From NCBI GenBank assembly GCA_965140735.1, contig OZ223306.1, forward strand, positions 4,402,001-4,466,000: 64,000 bases of DNA. Reading direction: 5' to 3'. Below are positions 16,876-25,504 of this stretch, piece by piece. A program made the translations under genes and the position numbers. Each line of letters begins with the position of its first letter. The stretch's first letter is position 1. The notes below the pieces were generated by a model that searched no databases, was not told the DNA's origin, and was given only the letters and a program-made list of their open reading frames with translations. The DNA is from Fusibacter_A sp965140735. Its GTDB lineage: Bacteria > Bacillota > Clostridia > Peptostreptococcales > Acidaminobacteraceae.

Positions 16876-17007
16876 ATGATGAATTTAGAGTGGATGAAAA
16901 AACAATCTAATAGATATTATTACTTTTTTAACTGGGGTTTTTACTTTTATTGCCCTGGTTATTTTTCATACAACAAATTCATAAGTCTCAAATCATGTTA
17001 TCTTTGA
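16876..17007 (+). CDS. Aromatic leader peptide for attenuation of the chorismate mutase-shikimate kinase operon
   Basis: A 43-codon ORF with an AAGGTGA ribosome site 5 bases upstream. It contains YYYFFNWGFYFY, ten aromatic residues in twelve (5 Tyr, 4 Phe, 1 Trp), followed by more Tyr and Phe. It lies between a consensus promoter and a rho-independent terminator that precedes an aromatic-pathway gene. This is the classic layout of ribosome-mediated attenuation: lack of charged tRNA-Tyr, -Phe or -Trp would stall the ribosome and prevent the terminator forming. GGGGTT inside the aromatic run (16933-16938) could pair with AACCC just before the terminator (17042-17046) as an antiterminator. Too short to be called by most gene finders. 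Confidence 0.88.
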   Translation: MMNLEWMKKQSNRYYYFFNWGFYFYCPGYFSYNKFISLKSCYL

Positions 17008-17047
17008 GCAAACTTAATCGGATCATAATAATAAAAGGTACAACCCG

Positions 17048-17078
17048 AAGGAGTTTCTAAAAAGAAACTCCTTTTTTT
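17048..17078 (+). terminator. Attenuator terminator of the aromatic operon
   Basis: 11-bp perfect hairpin AAGGAGTTTCT-AAAA-AGAAACTCCTT followed by T7, 90 bases before the chorismate mutase-shikimate kinase start. Confidence 0.88.
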
Positions 17079-17167
17079 ATTACCTATAAATAGACTTGAG
17101 TATAAGTAAGACTGTAGGTGTGTTATTTTAGAAAATCGTAACCCATTACTGAAAGAGGTGGATCTAG

Positions 17168-17989
17168 ATGGAGAAATTGGTAGAATTACGCTCGCAAGTG
17201 GATCAGTGTGATCAAGAACTCGCTAAAATCCTTGAAAAAAGGCTAAGTATCATCAAACAAATTATGTATGAAAAGAAAGACATGGGAGTGCCCATTTTTA
17301 ATAGCGATAGAGAAAAAGAAGTTGTTCATCGAATTGGGGACTATGTGGAGCAAGCTGAATTTAAAGGGGAAATAAAGAATATTCACACACATGTTCTCAG
17401 GAGCTGTAGGCGGATTCAATCAAGATATCTCTTCCCATATCATATTGTACTGGCAGGATTTATGGGAACAGGAAAGACAACAGTAGGACGAGAGCTCGCT
17501 AAGATGCTCGCAATGGACCAAATCGATATAGACAAAGTGATTGAGGATAGAACACGTATGACCATAGCACAAATTTTTGAAACGCATGGTGAAGCTTATT
17601 TTAGAGAATTGGAGTTCAAAACGGTTGAAGAAATGAGTGACCATAAAAATATCATCATTTTCTGTAGCGGTGGTGGTACAGTGCTCAATGAAAAGAACGT
17701 TGATAATTTAAAGAAAAATGGTGTCATTGTTTGGCTAAAGGCAAGCCCTGAGATTATCCTCGAGCGCGTAAGTGCTGAAAATACCAGACCACTTTTAAAA
17801 AATGATATGACAATCGGAAAAATCGAGAGTATTTTAAATCCGCGTATGGCACTTTATCAGAAAGCTGCTGATATTGCCATCGATACAGATGGGAAAAGTG
17901 TCACGGATATTGGTTTAGAAATAGTTGAGCAATTGATGCATCTTAAGTTAGATCGCGTATTACCGAATATTTATAAAGACAGATTATAA
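17168..17989 (+). CDS. Bifunctional chorismate mutase - shikimate kinase fusion
   Basis: 273 aa. Residues 1-85 form an AroQ-type chorismate mutase (LRSQVDQCDQELAKILEKR, then the NSDREKEVV helix). Residues 90-273 form a shikimate kinase: Walker A GFMGTGKT (97-104), IDIDK (Asp120/122), FRELE, CSGGGTVLN, and a lid with NTRPLL. It catalyses chorismate to prephenate and ATP-dependent 3-phosphorylation of shikimate. Together with aroD 53 bases downstream and the aromatic leader, it forms a Tyr/Phe/Trp-controlled unit. Fusing a pre-chorismate with a post-chorismate enzyme is uncommon. GAGGTG precedes the ATG. Confidence 0.92.
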   Translation: MEKLVELRSQVDQCDQELAKILEKRLSIIKQIMYEKKDMGVPIFNSDREKEVVHRIGDYVEQAEFKGEIKNIHTHVLRSCRRIQSRYLFPYHIVLAGFMGTGKTTVGRELAKMLAMDQIDIDKVIEDRTRMTIAQIFETHGEAYFRELEFKTVEEMSDHKNIIIFCSGGGTVLNEKNVDNLKKNGVIVWLKASPEIILERVSAENTRPLLKNDMTIGKIESILNPRMALYQKAADIAIDTDGKSVTDIGLEIVEQLMHLKLDRVLPNIYKDRL

Positions 17990-18042
17990 GTGTTAAGGGA
18001 ATCTAAGTAAAATCTAAGTAGAATCGCAAAACGGAGGCAAGT

Positions 18043-18810
18043 ATGAAAAATGTGATTAAAATAAAAGGTGTTGCAATTGGCGAGGGCACGCCTAAGATCG
18101 TCGTTCCAATAGTTGGCAAGACAAAAGCGACAATACTCGATAGTATCATCTCATTTGAAAATGAGAAAATAGAGATGGTAGAGTGGCGTATAGATTTCTA
18201 CGAAGATGCTCTCAGTGTTGAAAAAGTGTTAGAGACTTTATCGGCAATTAGAGAACGTTTACCTGAAATGCCTTTAATCACAACTTTTAGAACCCAAAAG
18301 GAAGGTGGCCAAAAAGCGATTGCTATGGCTGATTATACTATTCTTAATAAAGCCATTGCTGAGAGTGGTCTTACAGATATCATTGATGTGGAATTGTTCT
18401 CAGGAGATGAAGTTGTCTGTGAGATTATAGAGCACTGCCATAAACATAAGGTAGCTGTGGTGGCATCAAATCATGATTTTTTAAAAACACCGCCCAAGGA
18501 AGTGCTTATTGAAAGACTCCTTAAGATGGAGTTACTAGGAGCTGATATTTTAAAAATAGCAGTTATGCCCACTTGTGCAGATGATGTTCTGACGTTATTA
18601 AGTGCAACAAATGAGATGCATAAAAAGCATACGGATTGCCCGATAGTCACGATGTCTATGTCTGCTTTGGGAGTCATTAGCCGAATGAGCGGTGAAATAT
18701 TTGGATCGGCCTTGACGTTCGGTGCTATTGGCCAAACATCAGCACCGGGACAGATTTCAGTCCAAAAGTTAGAATCTGTTCTTCAAGTTGTTCACGAATC
18801 CTTTTTATGA
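18043..18810 (+). CDS. aroD: 3-Dehydroquinate dehydratase, type I
   Basis: Converts 3-dehydroquinate to 3-dehydroshikimate through a Schiff base. Motifs: VEWRIDFYED (substrate Glu/Arg), ITTFRTQKEGG, VVASNHDF (catalytic His), ADILKIAVMP (Schiff-base Lys), and the C-terminal SMSALGVISRMSG and FGSALTFG. 255 aa is the normal length for the family. GGAGG lies 6 bases before the ATG. It is second in the leader-controlled aromatic operon. Confidence 0.96.
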   Translation: MKNVIKIKGVAIGEGTPKIVVPIVGKTKATILDSIISFENEKIEMVEWRIDFYEDALSVEKVLETLSAIRERLPEMPLITTFRTQKEGGQKAIAMADYTILNKAIAESGLTDIIDVELFSGDEVVCEIIEHCHKHKVAVVASNHDFLKTPPKEVLIERLLKMELLGADILKIAVMPTCADDVLTLLSATNEMHKKHTDCPIVTMSMSALGVISRMSGEIFGSALTFGAIGQTSAPGQISVQKLESVLQVVHESFL

Positions 18811-18862
18811 TTTAAAGTGCATTTGATGCATACAAACCTCCCGCATTGTAACTTATTATAGT

Positions 18863-18892
18863 TTGGATTATGTTAGAATAAAGAGGTATAAT
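18863..18892 (+). promoter_or_regulatory. Likely promoter of the PucR-type regulator
   Basis: TTGGAT (18863-18868), 18-base spacer, TATAAT (18887-18892). The -35 is weak; the -10 is perfect. Confidence 0.5.
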
Positions 18893-18919
18893 ATAAAGTG
18901 AATGAATAGAAATGATAAG

Positions 18920-18950
18920 AGAATTGTTATAGAAGACAATTCTTTTTTTT
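18920..18950 (+). terminator. Leader terminator immediately before the PucR-type regulator
   Basis: 8-bp stem AGAATTGT/ACAATTCT with an 8-base loop and T8, ending 15 bases before the ATG and lying downstream of the likely promoter. It would cut most transcripts off before the gene unless bypassed, so it may be an attenuator. No leader peptide is obvious in the short leader. Confidence 0.65.
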
Positions 18951-18965
18951 ATAAGAGGTGACGTA

Positions 18966-19904
18966 ATGATTGATCATTTGTGTAAAGAACTTGAAGACAT
19001 ATTGAAATGTGAAATCGAAATAATAAGGACTGAAGAGCAGATCGTTGAAGAAGATCAGCCTATGTCCTATGTTCGAATTTCAAATTTTGATGACTATGAT
19101 CTCTTAGTACATAAGGCGTTGAGTGAATTAGAAACGCAATTTGTGATCGCGTGGGTTCAAAAAGGGCTTGTTTTACATGAGGCGTGCAGGACGAGTACAG
19201 TTGAAACTGAAATGCCATTATCTCAGTTGTTCATAGATGCTGAGGCCTATAAGCATTATCATAAGCCTTTTCCGTTACCGATTAAATTATGGCGTGTCCT
19301 GTATAAAGAAAATCAGGACGAAGTGAAGGAAGTCATTCGTTCAGCTTTTGGAGCAATGTATCAGGTGAGCATGAGTCCAAATGAAATTGTGATCTTTGTA
19401 ACAGATACAGAGTTTGCACCGACAGATTTACTGGACATGATTGAAGCTGAAGCCTATACCAGCGCTCAAATTGCAGTGGGCAATACGATTCATCAACTTT
19501 CAGAACTGTATGAAGGCTATCATCAGCTGGAAGCGTTAATGCAACTGGGGCGACATTTAAAACAAAACACAAAAATAGTCACCTATGAGGGGTTAGTGTT
19601 GCCTTTATTAATTCAAAGATTGAAGCATCCTGTTATGAGAGAGTTAACGAATCCGTCTGCTATTTTATCAGAAGTCTTAAAAGAGCAGCTCAAAAGTGTA
19701 GGAGATGAAGAGCTTGAACAAACGGCCATGAGCTTTTTTGAATGCAATCTCAACATCTCAGAGACAGCACATAAGCTTTTTATTCATAGAAACACACTTA
19801 TTTATAGACTTAATAAACTTGAGACCATAACGGGATACGACATCCGTAAGTTTAACGATGCCATCAATTATTATCTCAACTATCTAGTGGATAAAATACA
19901 ATGA
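18966..19904 (+). CDS. PucR/CdaR-type transcriptional regulator
   Basis: 312 aa. The C-terminal 60 residues (LEQTAMSFFECNLNISETAH, then HRNTLIYRLNKLE and GYDIRKFNDAINYYL) are the PucR-type HTH_30 domain. The N-terminal part has no recognised ligand domain. AAGAGGTGA precedes the ATG. The preceding terminator in its own leader suggests regulated readthrough. Target genes are not shown by the context; the nearest are aroD upstream and a GH1 glucosidase downstream. Confidence 0.85.
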   Translation: MIDHLCKELEDILKCEIEIIRTEEQIVEEDQPMSYVRISNFDDYDLLVHKALSELETQFVIAWVQKGLVLHEACRTSTVETEMPLSQLFIDAEAYKHYHKPFPLPIKLWRVLYKENQDEVKEVIRSAFGAMYQVSMSPNEIVIFVTDTEFAPTDLLDMIEAEAYTSAQIAVGNTIHQLSELYEGYHQLEALMQLGRHLKQNTKIVTYEGLVLPLLIQRLKHPVMRELTNPSAILSEVLKEQLKSVGDEELEQTAMSFFECNLNISETAHKLFIHRNTLIYRLNKLETITGYDIRKFNDAINYYLNYLVDKIQ

Positions 19905-19950
19905 TCTGAGCAGTACAATAATCTAAGCAGTATAATGATCTGAGTAGTAT
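19900..19950 (+). repeat. Three tandem 17-bp direct repeats
   Basis: AATGATCTGAGCAGTAC, AATAATCTAAGCAGTAT and AATGATCTGAGTAGTAT follow one another without gaps, starting in the last codon of the regulator gene. They could be a minisatellite or a regulatory array ahead of the glucosidase gene. Confidence 0.85.
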
Positions 19951-20027
19951 GATGTTACGTCAAATGGATAAGCCAGTTCAAAAAGGGTAAGAACAAAGTG
20001 AAGTCTAAATCCCAAAGGGAGGTCATC

Positions 20028-21473
20028 ATGAGAAAAATACTCTATAAACAAAAAATAAAAAAAAGTCTTTATCGATTTAAGAATACTAAAAGGTTAAGGT
20101 ATAAGCAAAGAATTGAAGCAAATCAGAGCGTTAAACCGCAAACGATGCCTTTTATCTACGGGGTTGCCACAAGTGCCTTTCAGATAGAGGGGAGCTTAGA
20201 TGCTGGCGGGAGGACCCCTTCTATTTGGGAGCCCTTTTGTGAGATTAAAGGCAAAGTATTTGAAGGTCACACAGGTGAAATAGCCTGTGATCATTATAAT
20301 CAGTATAAAGAAGATGTGGCTTTGATCGACTGGCTTGGTGTGGATGCCTATCGGTTTTCAGTTTCATGGTCACGCATTTTTCCAGAAAAGCATAAACCCA
20401 ATCCTGAAGGTCTTAAGTTTTATCTTGATCTCATAAGTGAACTTGAGCAAAAGGGGATTAAACCATGCCTAACGATTTATCATTGGGATTTACCGATATG
20501 GGCCCAAAGAGAAGGGGGCTGGACAAATCGCAAATGTGTGGATTGGTTTTTAGAATACGCCACTTATCTCTTCGATCAAATAGGGGATCGTGTCAAGATG
20601 TGGTTCACTCATAATGAACCTTTTTGCAGTGGTATACTTGGGCATACACTTGGATTACATGCGCCTGGATATAAGCGTGTCAAAGAAGGCTTCTTAGCAG
20701 TGCATCATCTTTTGCTCTCGCATGGAAAGGCCGTTAAGCGATTTAGAGAGATGAACATGGCAGGAGAGATTGGCATTGTCCTCAGTGTGACACCACTCTA
20801 TCCGGATACGTCTTCACAAGCAGATTATAAGTCCGCTCATTTTGCAGATGCCGTATCGCATAGATTATTTTTAGAGGCACTTTTTAAAGGGGTGTACCCT
20901 AAAGAAGTCATGACGATGGTCAACAGGCTCACAAGGGGAAGACTTAAACTACATCCACATGATATGGAGACAATCTCAGAGCCCTGTGATTTTCTTGGGA
21001 TTAACTACTACACAAGGGGATTAATTAAGACAAAAGCAGGTGGTATTGGTTACGAAGCTGGAAAGCCTAGAGTCCCTGTTACAGATATGGGGTGGGAAGT
21101 TATTCCTTATGCACTGAAATCCATGATTGAACGCATCAGAACAGACTTTACAAAATTACCGATCTACATTACTGAGAACGGTGCTGCCTATCCAGATCGT
21201 GTGGAAAGAGACTTTAGAATTCATGATGAGCAGAGGATCACTTATCTTAAAAGACATCTTGAGATGATTCATACGATCAACGCAGAAGGGGGCGACATAA
21301 GAGGCTATTTCCTATGGTCACTTTTAGATAACTTTGAATGGCAAGAAGGCTACTCAAAGCGATTTGGGCTTTTCTATGTGGATTATTCAACTTTAAAACG
21401 CTATCCTAAAGACAGTGCTTATTTTTATATGGAATATGTGAGCGCGCAAAAAAGAAAGAAAATCCATAATTAA
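20028..21473 (+). CDS. GH1 beta-glucosidase
   Basis: 481 aa retaining glycosidase. Acid/base Glu in FTHNEPF and nucleophile Glu in YITENGAAY are both present, as is the QIEGS entry motif. The subsite motif DNFEWQEGYSKRFGLFYVD has the Glu-Trp pair typical of enzymes acting on free (not 6-phosphorylated) glucosides, unlike the second GH1 enzyme at 29745. The first 40 residues are a basic extension (KQKIKKSLYRFKNTKRLRYK) before the barrel, with no signal peptide. ATG 20028 is chosen because AGGGAGG lies 5 bases upstream; the frame also allows GTG 19998. Confidence 0.88.
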   Translation: MRKILYKQKIKKSLYRFKNTKRLRYKQRIEANQSVKPQTMPFIYGVATSAFQIEGSLDAGGRTPSIWEPFCEIKGKVFEGHTGEIACDHYNQYKEDVALIDWLGVDAYRFSVSWSRIFPEKHKPNPEGLKFYLDLISELEQKGIKPCLTIYHWDLPIWAQREGGWTNRKCVDWFLEYATYLFDQIGDRVKMWFTHNEPFCSGILGHTLGLHAPGYKRVKEGFLAVHHLLLSHGKAVKRFREMNMAGEIGIVLSVTPLYPDTSSQADYKSAHFADAVSHRLFLEALFKGVYPKEVMTMVNRLTRGRLKLHPHDMETISEPCDFLGINYYTRGLIKTKAGGIGYEAGKPRVPVTDMGWEVIPYALKSMIERIRTDFTKLPIYITENGAAYPDRVERDFRIHDEQRITYLKRHLEMIHTINAEGGDIRGYFLWSLLDNFEWQEGYSKRFGLFYVDYSTLKRYPKDSAYFYMEYVSAQKRKKIHN

Positions 21474-21550
21474 GTGTGCGTTGATGACGCACAAAATTGA
21501 TAGAGACAAACAACAGAGATACAATATATTAAAAATAATTAACAAACACC

Positions 21551-21579
21551 TTGACAGTCGTTTTTATCATTGTTATAAT
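21551..21579 (+). promoter_or_regulatory. Consensus promoter of the T-box-controlled ilvNB operon
   Basis: TTGACA (21551-21556), exactly 17 bases, TATAAT (21574-21579): a perfect sigma-A promoter. Transcription would start near 21586. Confidence 0.88.
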
Positions 21580-21585
21580 TCAATA

Positions 21586-21866
21586 CAATAATCAAATTTC
21601 GAAAGCTCAAAAGCAGAGATGGAGAAAAAAAGTTTATAAAGCGTTTCAGAAAGCTGGTGGTTGATGTGAACCAGTACGATTATAAATTATAGCTCACTCC
21701 TAAGCTACAAGTCTGAAAGTGATAGTAAGACTTGTCGGTCAGTCCCGTTATAGACGATTGATGTTAAGTCAAGTTTAAGAGGTTTCAAAATTGAGACAAA
21801 TAAGGTGGTACCGCGTGGAATTATCCCCGTCCTTATAAGCAGTTGCTTATGAGTGCGGGGTTTTTT
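21586..21866 (+). ncRNA. T-box riboswitch, branched-chain amino acid type (probably leucine)
   Basis: Contains the invariant T-box AAGGTGGTACCGCG (21802-21815), the distal stem I motif AGCTGGTGG...GTGAACCAGT, an AGAGATGGAG base with CTCACTCC partner, and a terminator with stem CCCCG/CGGGG and T6 (21825-21866) that overlaps the antiterminator. A 7-bp helix TTTATAA/TTATAAA closes stem I above the specifier loop. The 3' loop strand then offers CTC followed by A, so leucine (CUC) is my best reading. Uncharged tRNA would stabilise the antiterminator and switch on ilvN-ilvB. Confidence 0.92.
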
Positions 21867-21918
21867 ATATCTATTGGACGAATTATTAGACTGAAATTTG
21901 AGAAGTGGGAGGAAGAAG

Positions 21919-22401
21919 ATGAATCCATATGTGTTGTCCGTTATCGTAGAAAATGAGCCAGGGATACTAAGTCGTGTGGCAGGGCTATTTAGTAGAAGAG
22001 GCTATAACATTAAAAGCTTGTCCGTAGGCGAAACAGAAGATCCTAAAATTTCAAGGATGACCATTGTTGTCAAAGGAGACAGACAAATTGTAGAGCAAAT
22101 TAAGAAGCAACTCCAAAAGTTGATTGATGTCATCAAGATCATTGAACTTGAACCCGAAACATCTGTCTATCGAGAACTGGCTTTAGTGAAAGTCATGGTA
22201 AATGAGCAGAACAGACCTTCAATACTTGAGGTTGTGGAAATCTTTAGAGGTAAAGTCATCGATATAGCAAAAGAGAGTCTCACTGTGGAACTCACAGGAG
22301 ATCATGATAAGATAAATGCATTTGTGGATATGATGAAAGTTTATGGTGTTAGTGAGATGGCTAGAACTGGATTAACTGGACTTGCAAGGTTTAACAGTTA
22401 G
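21919..22401 (+). CDS. ilvN: Acetolactate synthase small (regulatory) subunit
   Basis: 160 aa. An N-terminal ACT domain (LSVIVENEPGILSRVAGLFS, GYNIKSLSVG) binds the feedback inhibitor valine, and the C-terminal domain (LALVKVMVNEQNRPSI; FVDMMKVYGVSEMARTG) contacts the catalytic subunit. ATG 21919 follows GGGAGG; the in-frame TTG 21898 is upstream of that site. It precedes ilvB by 31 bases, reversing the commoner B-N order. Under T-box control. Confidence 0.93.
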   Translation: MNPYVLSVIVENEPGILSRVAGLFSRRGYNIKSLSVGETEDPKISRMTIVVKGDRQIVEQIKKQLQKLIDVIKIIELEPETSVYRELALVKVMVNEQNRPSILEVVEIFRGKVIDIAKESLTVELTGDHDKINAFVDMMKVYGVSEMARTGLTGLARFNS

Positions 22402-22432
22402 TTTGATTTATATTAAGTGAGGTTGATTAGAT

Positions 22433-24052
22433 ATGAATGTAGCAGAGTCAATGATTAAATGTCTTGAAATAGAAGGGATCGATACTGTATTTGGTTATCC
22501 TGGTGGTGCGATTTTACCCTTTTTTGAGGCATTGAGGCGTTCTAAATTAAAGCACATATTGGTAAGAAATGAACAATCGGCAGTCCATGCGGCAAGTGGT
22601 TATGCACGTGTATCTAAGAAAGTTGGGGTCTGTATATCGACATCTGGCCCCGGAGCGACTAACATGATCACAGGTATCGCCACAGCGTATATGGATTCTA
22701 TCCCCCTCATTGCAATTACAGGGCAAGTACGTCGGGATTTTATGGGGAAAGATGTTTTTCAAGAAGTTGATATTTTAGGAGCCACAGAACCTTTTACGAA
22801 GCATAGTTTTCTAGTGACAAAAGCTGAAGATATCCTTATGGTAATGGCAAAAGCGATCAAAATTGCCACAACAGGCCGAATGGGCCCAGTACTCATAGAC
22901 ATTCCAAGTGATATTCAGCTTGAAGATATCGAGTTTAAGCACATCAAGGAAGTTGAGATCAATGGTTATAATCCCACCGTTATTGGACATTCTGGACAGC
23001 TTAAAAGGATCATTAAACGTGTTAATGAAGCTAAGAATCCAGTGATTATAGCAGGTGGCGGTGTTCTTTTATCAGGGGCAAAAGAAGCCTTGACTCAATT
23101 TTCTAAGACCAGAAAAATTCCAGTCATCAACACACTTATGGGGATTAGTTCGTACCCGATGGATTCACCTTATTATGTGGGTGTTTTAGGTTCTCATGGC
23201 GATGATATCTGTGAACAGGTCGTTAAAAATGCAGATTTGATCATCGTCATAGGGGCACGTATGTCAGACCGTGCTACTAAAAACTTTAGTTTAATCAGAC
23301 CTGATGCGAATATCATACACATTGATATCGATCCTAGTGAGATCGGGAAAATCATTAATTATCAAATTCCAGTAGTTGGTGACGCTAAGACGATTTTAGA
23401 TTATATTAATGAAAAAATAAAACCAAATGATGAAGCATACTGGTTAGATACGTTAGATTTTCAGCAAGAAGAAATTGAAAATAAGGTTTTAAATGCATTT
23501 GATCATGTAGATCCTAAGCACTTTTTAAATGAAATATCCAAGCGATTAACAGAAGATGCAGTGGTCACTGCAGATGTCGGTCAAAATCAGATTTGGACGG
23601 CAAAAAATATTCAGTACTCTCAAAATCGAAAATTTTTGAGTTCTGGTGGTTTAGGCACTATGGGATATAGCTTATCTGCTGGAATCGGTGCTAAGCTCGC
23701 TGCACCTGAAAAAATGGTGGTTTCAGTTATGGGGGATGCTGGTATTCAGATGCTTTTAGGAGAGCTTGGGACACTTTCGGAAATTGGACATAAAGTGATT
23801 GTCATCATTCTTAATAACAATCTTTTGGGTATGGTAAGAGAATTACAGGATAATGCATATGGTAAGAAGAGTCACTTTGGGATTCATTTTTCCATATCGC
23901 CAGATTTCGTGAAAATTGGTGAAGGCTATGGCATTCCAGGTCGTAAAATTGAATCGAATTCTGAAATTCAATCGGTACTAGACGAAGCATTTCAGAGTGA
24001 ATCCTCTTTCATCATAGACGTTCGTGTGAGTCCAGAGGTAAACTCTTTATAG
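22433..24052 (+). CDS. ilvB: Acetolactate synthase large (catalytic) subunit
   Basis: 539 aa ThDP enzyme that joins two pyruvates (or pyruvate and 2-ketobutyrate) in valine, leucine and isoleucine synthesis. The catalytic Glu47 is in VRNEQSAVHAA, preceded by FGYPGGAILP. The middle FAD/Rossmann-like domain includes IIAGGGVLLSGA. The ThDP-Mg motif is GDAGIQMLLGEL...NNNLLGM. Slightly short (family about 550-600) but complete. No other ilv or leu gene follows, so the rest of the pathway is elsewhere. A hairpin without T tract (24051-24072) overlaps its stop codon. Confidence 0.95.
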   Translation: MNVAESMIKCLEIEGIDTVFGYPGGAILPFFEALRRSKLKHILVRNEQSAVHAASGYARVSKKVGVCISTSGPGATNMITGIATAYMDSIPLIAITGQVRRDFMGKDVFQEVDILGATEPFTKHSFLVTKAEDILMVMAKAIKIATTGRMGPVLIDIPSDIQLEDIEFKHIKEVEINGYNPTVIGHSGQLKRIIKRVNEAKNPVIIAGGGVLLSGAKEALTQFSKTRKIPVINTLMGISSYPMDSPYYVGVLGSHGDDICEQVVKNADLIIVIGARMSDRATKNFSLIRPDANIIHIDIDPSEIGKIINYQIPVVGDAKTILDYINEKIKPNDEAYWLDTLDFQQEEIENKVLNAFDHVDPKHFLNEISKRLTEDAVVTADVGQNQIWTAKNIQYSQNRKFLSSGGLGTMGYSLSAGIGAKLAAPEKMVVSVMGDAGIQMLLGELGTLSEIGHKVIVIILNNNLLGMVRELQDNAYGKKSHFGIHFSISPDFVKIGEGYGIPGRKIESNSEIQSVLDEAFQSESSFIIDVRVSPEVNSL

Positions 24053-24122
24053 ATTGCTTATAAAAGCAATCTTCAATTAAAGTGGACAAATTACTAAAAT
24101 GATTAATCTACTTAATATTAAT

Positions 24123-24186
24123 GTAGAGACTTTCTCTAGGAACACTGAATTTAATCGGTGATATAGAGCATGTTCTCTACTTTTTT
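24123..24186 (+). terminator. Complex terminator upstream of the racemase genes
   Basis: Nested pairings GTAGAGA/TCTCTAC, CTCTA/TAGAG and CACTGA/TCGGTG form one long interrupted stem followed by T6. It lies 70 bases after the ilvB stop and 140 before the next gene, so it may end the ilv transcript or act as a structured leader. Confidence 0.65.
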
Positions 24187-24326
24187 ATATTCTGAGTATT
24201 CAGATAAGTTTAAGACAGTTTTTAGAAGCTATATGGTCATGTCTTAAAGTGCTAGAGTAGACTTGAACAGTTAGAAATAGAGAAAAAGAGATGACCATTA
24301 CAGAAGATTAAATAATAGGGGGCAAC

Positions 24327-25436
24327 ATGTTTATCGAGAGAGTTGATATTATAAGAGTAAATAATCCATTTCAGCATCCATTTGAAACGAGTTTCACCAA
24401 ATTTCTAATGCGTGATGCTTTAATCATCAAAATATATGCTGAGGGCTACGTGGGGTATGGCGAATGTAAAGCTTTTTTTGGACCTTTTTATTGTCCAGAA
24501 GATAATGGCACATGCCATCACATTATTAAAAATTTTCTGATTCCTATAATCCTACATAAAGAGATCGAAGGACCAGAAAGTTTTATAGAAAAGACTTGGT
24601 ATATTAAGGGCAATAATCTGGCCATAGCCGCAGTGGAAAATGCGTTATGGGATCTTAAATCTAAAATTGAAAACAAGTCTTTGAAGACACTTGTCGGCGG
24701 TGTCTATGATGAAGTTAAAGTGGGGGTAAGTCTCGGGATAGAGCCTACTCTAAAAGATTTGTTAAATAGAATAGACCATTATCTTGCAGAAGGCTATCAT
24801 AGGACGAAAATAAAGATTAAACCGGGCAGAGACCTTGAAGTGATCAAAGGGGTGAGAAAAGCTTTCCCAGATATCGTTTTAACAGTGGATGCCAATGCGG
24901 CTTATAGCCTTAAAGATATAGAACTTTTTAAAGCATTTGATGAATTTAATCTCGCTTATATTGAACAACCACTGGGTGAGAATGATATTATAGATCACTC
25001 TGTTTTGCAGAAAGCTATAGAGACACCGATATGCCTTGATGAAAGCGTCGAGAGTCTTGAAGATGCTCGTCAAGCTATTGAACTTGGCAGTTGTAAAATC
25101 CTCAATATCAAATCCAGTCGATGCAGAGGCATCTCAGAATCTATTAAAATTCATGATCTCTGTATGGAACAAGATGTGCCCGTATGGTGTGGCGGCATGA
25201 CTGAACTTGGAATCGGTCGCGTTCAAAACATTTCACTTGCAAGTTTGCCCAACTTTAAGCTTGCACATGATATCGCTGGGAGTAACCGTTATTTTAAAGA
25301 AGACATTACAATTCCAGAAGTGAAGATCACCAAAAACTGCACCTTAATTGTTCCAGATGAGACTAACGGTTTTAAATACGAAGTCGATGAGGAAGCCATA
25401 GAGAGAATGATGGTGAGTAGAGATATCTTTAGATAA
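24327..25436 (+). CDS. Enolase-superfamily enzyme, OSBS/N-succinylamino acid racemase type
   Basis: 369 aa. Capping domain followed by a TIM barrel with the muconate-lactonising subgroup residues: KIKIKPG (KxK, about residue 163), VDANAAY and YIEQP (metal Asp and Glu), CLDES (metal Asp), LNIKSSRC (second catalytic Lys) and WCGGMTELGIGR. These motifs match o-succinylbenzoate synthase / N-succinylamino acid racemases rather than dipeptide epimerases. Cys-rich variants (GECKAFFGPFYC, SSRCRG) set it apart from its neighbour. GGGGGC precedes the ATG. It probably arose by tandem duplication with the next gene. Confidence 0.85.
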   Translation: MFIERVDIIRVNNPFQHPFETSFTKFLMRDALIIKIYAEGYVGYGECKAFFGPFYCPEDNGTCHHIIKNFLIPIILHKEIEGPESFIEKTWYIKGNNLAIAAVENALWDLKSKIENKSLKTLVGGVYDEVKVGVSLGIEPTLKDLLNRIDHYLAEGYHRTKIKIKPGRDLEVIKGVRKAFPDIVLTVDANAAYSLKDIELFKAFDEFNLAYIEQPLGENDIIDHSVLQKAIETPICLDESVESLEDARQAIELGSCKILNIKSSRCRGISESIKIHDLCMEQDVPVWCGGMTELGIGRVQNISLASLPNFKLAHDIAGSNRYFKEDITIPEVKITKNCTLIVPDETNGFKYEVDEEAIERMMVSRDIFR

Positions 25437-25504
25437 TGAATTTAAAGACTAAATTCAACGTTTTAGCCAGTAAACAATACTAAATAACAAGGGGGAAATC
25501 AAAA

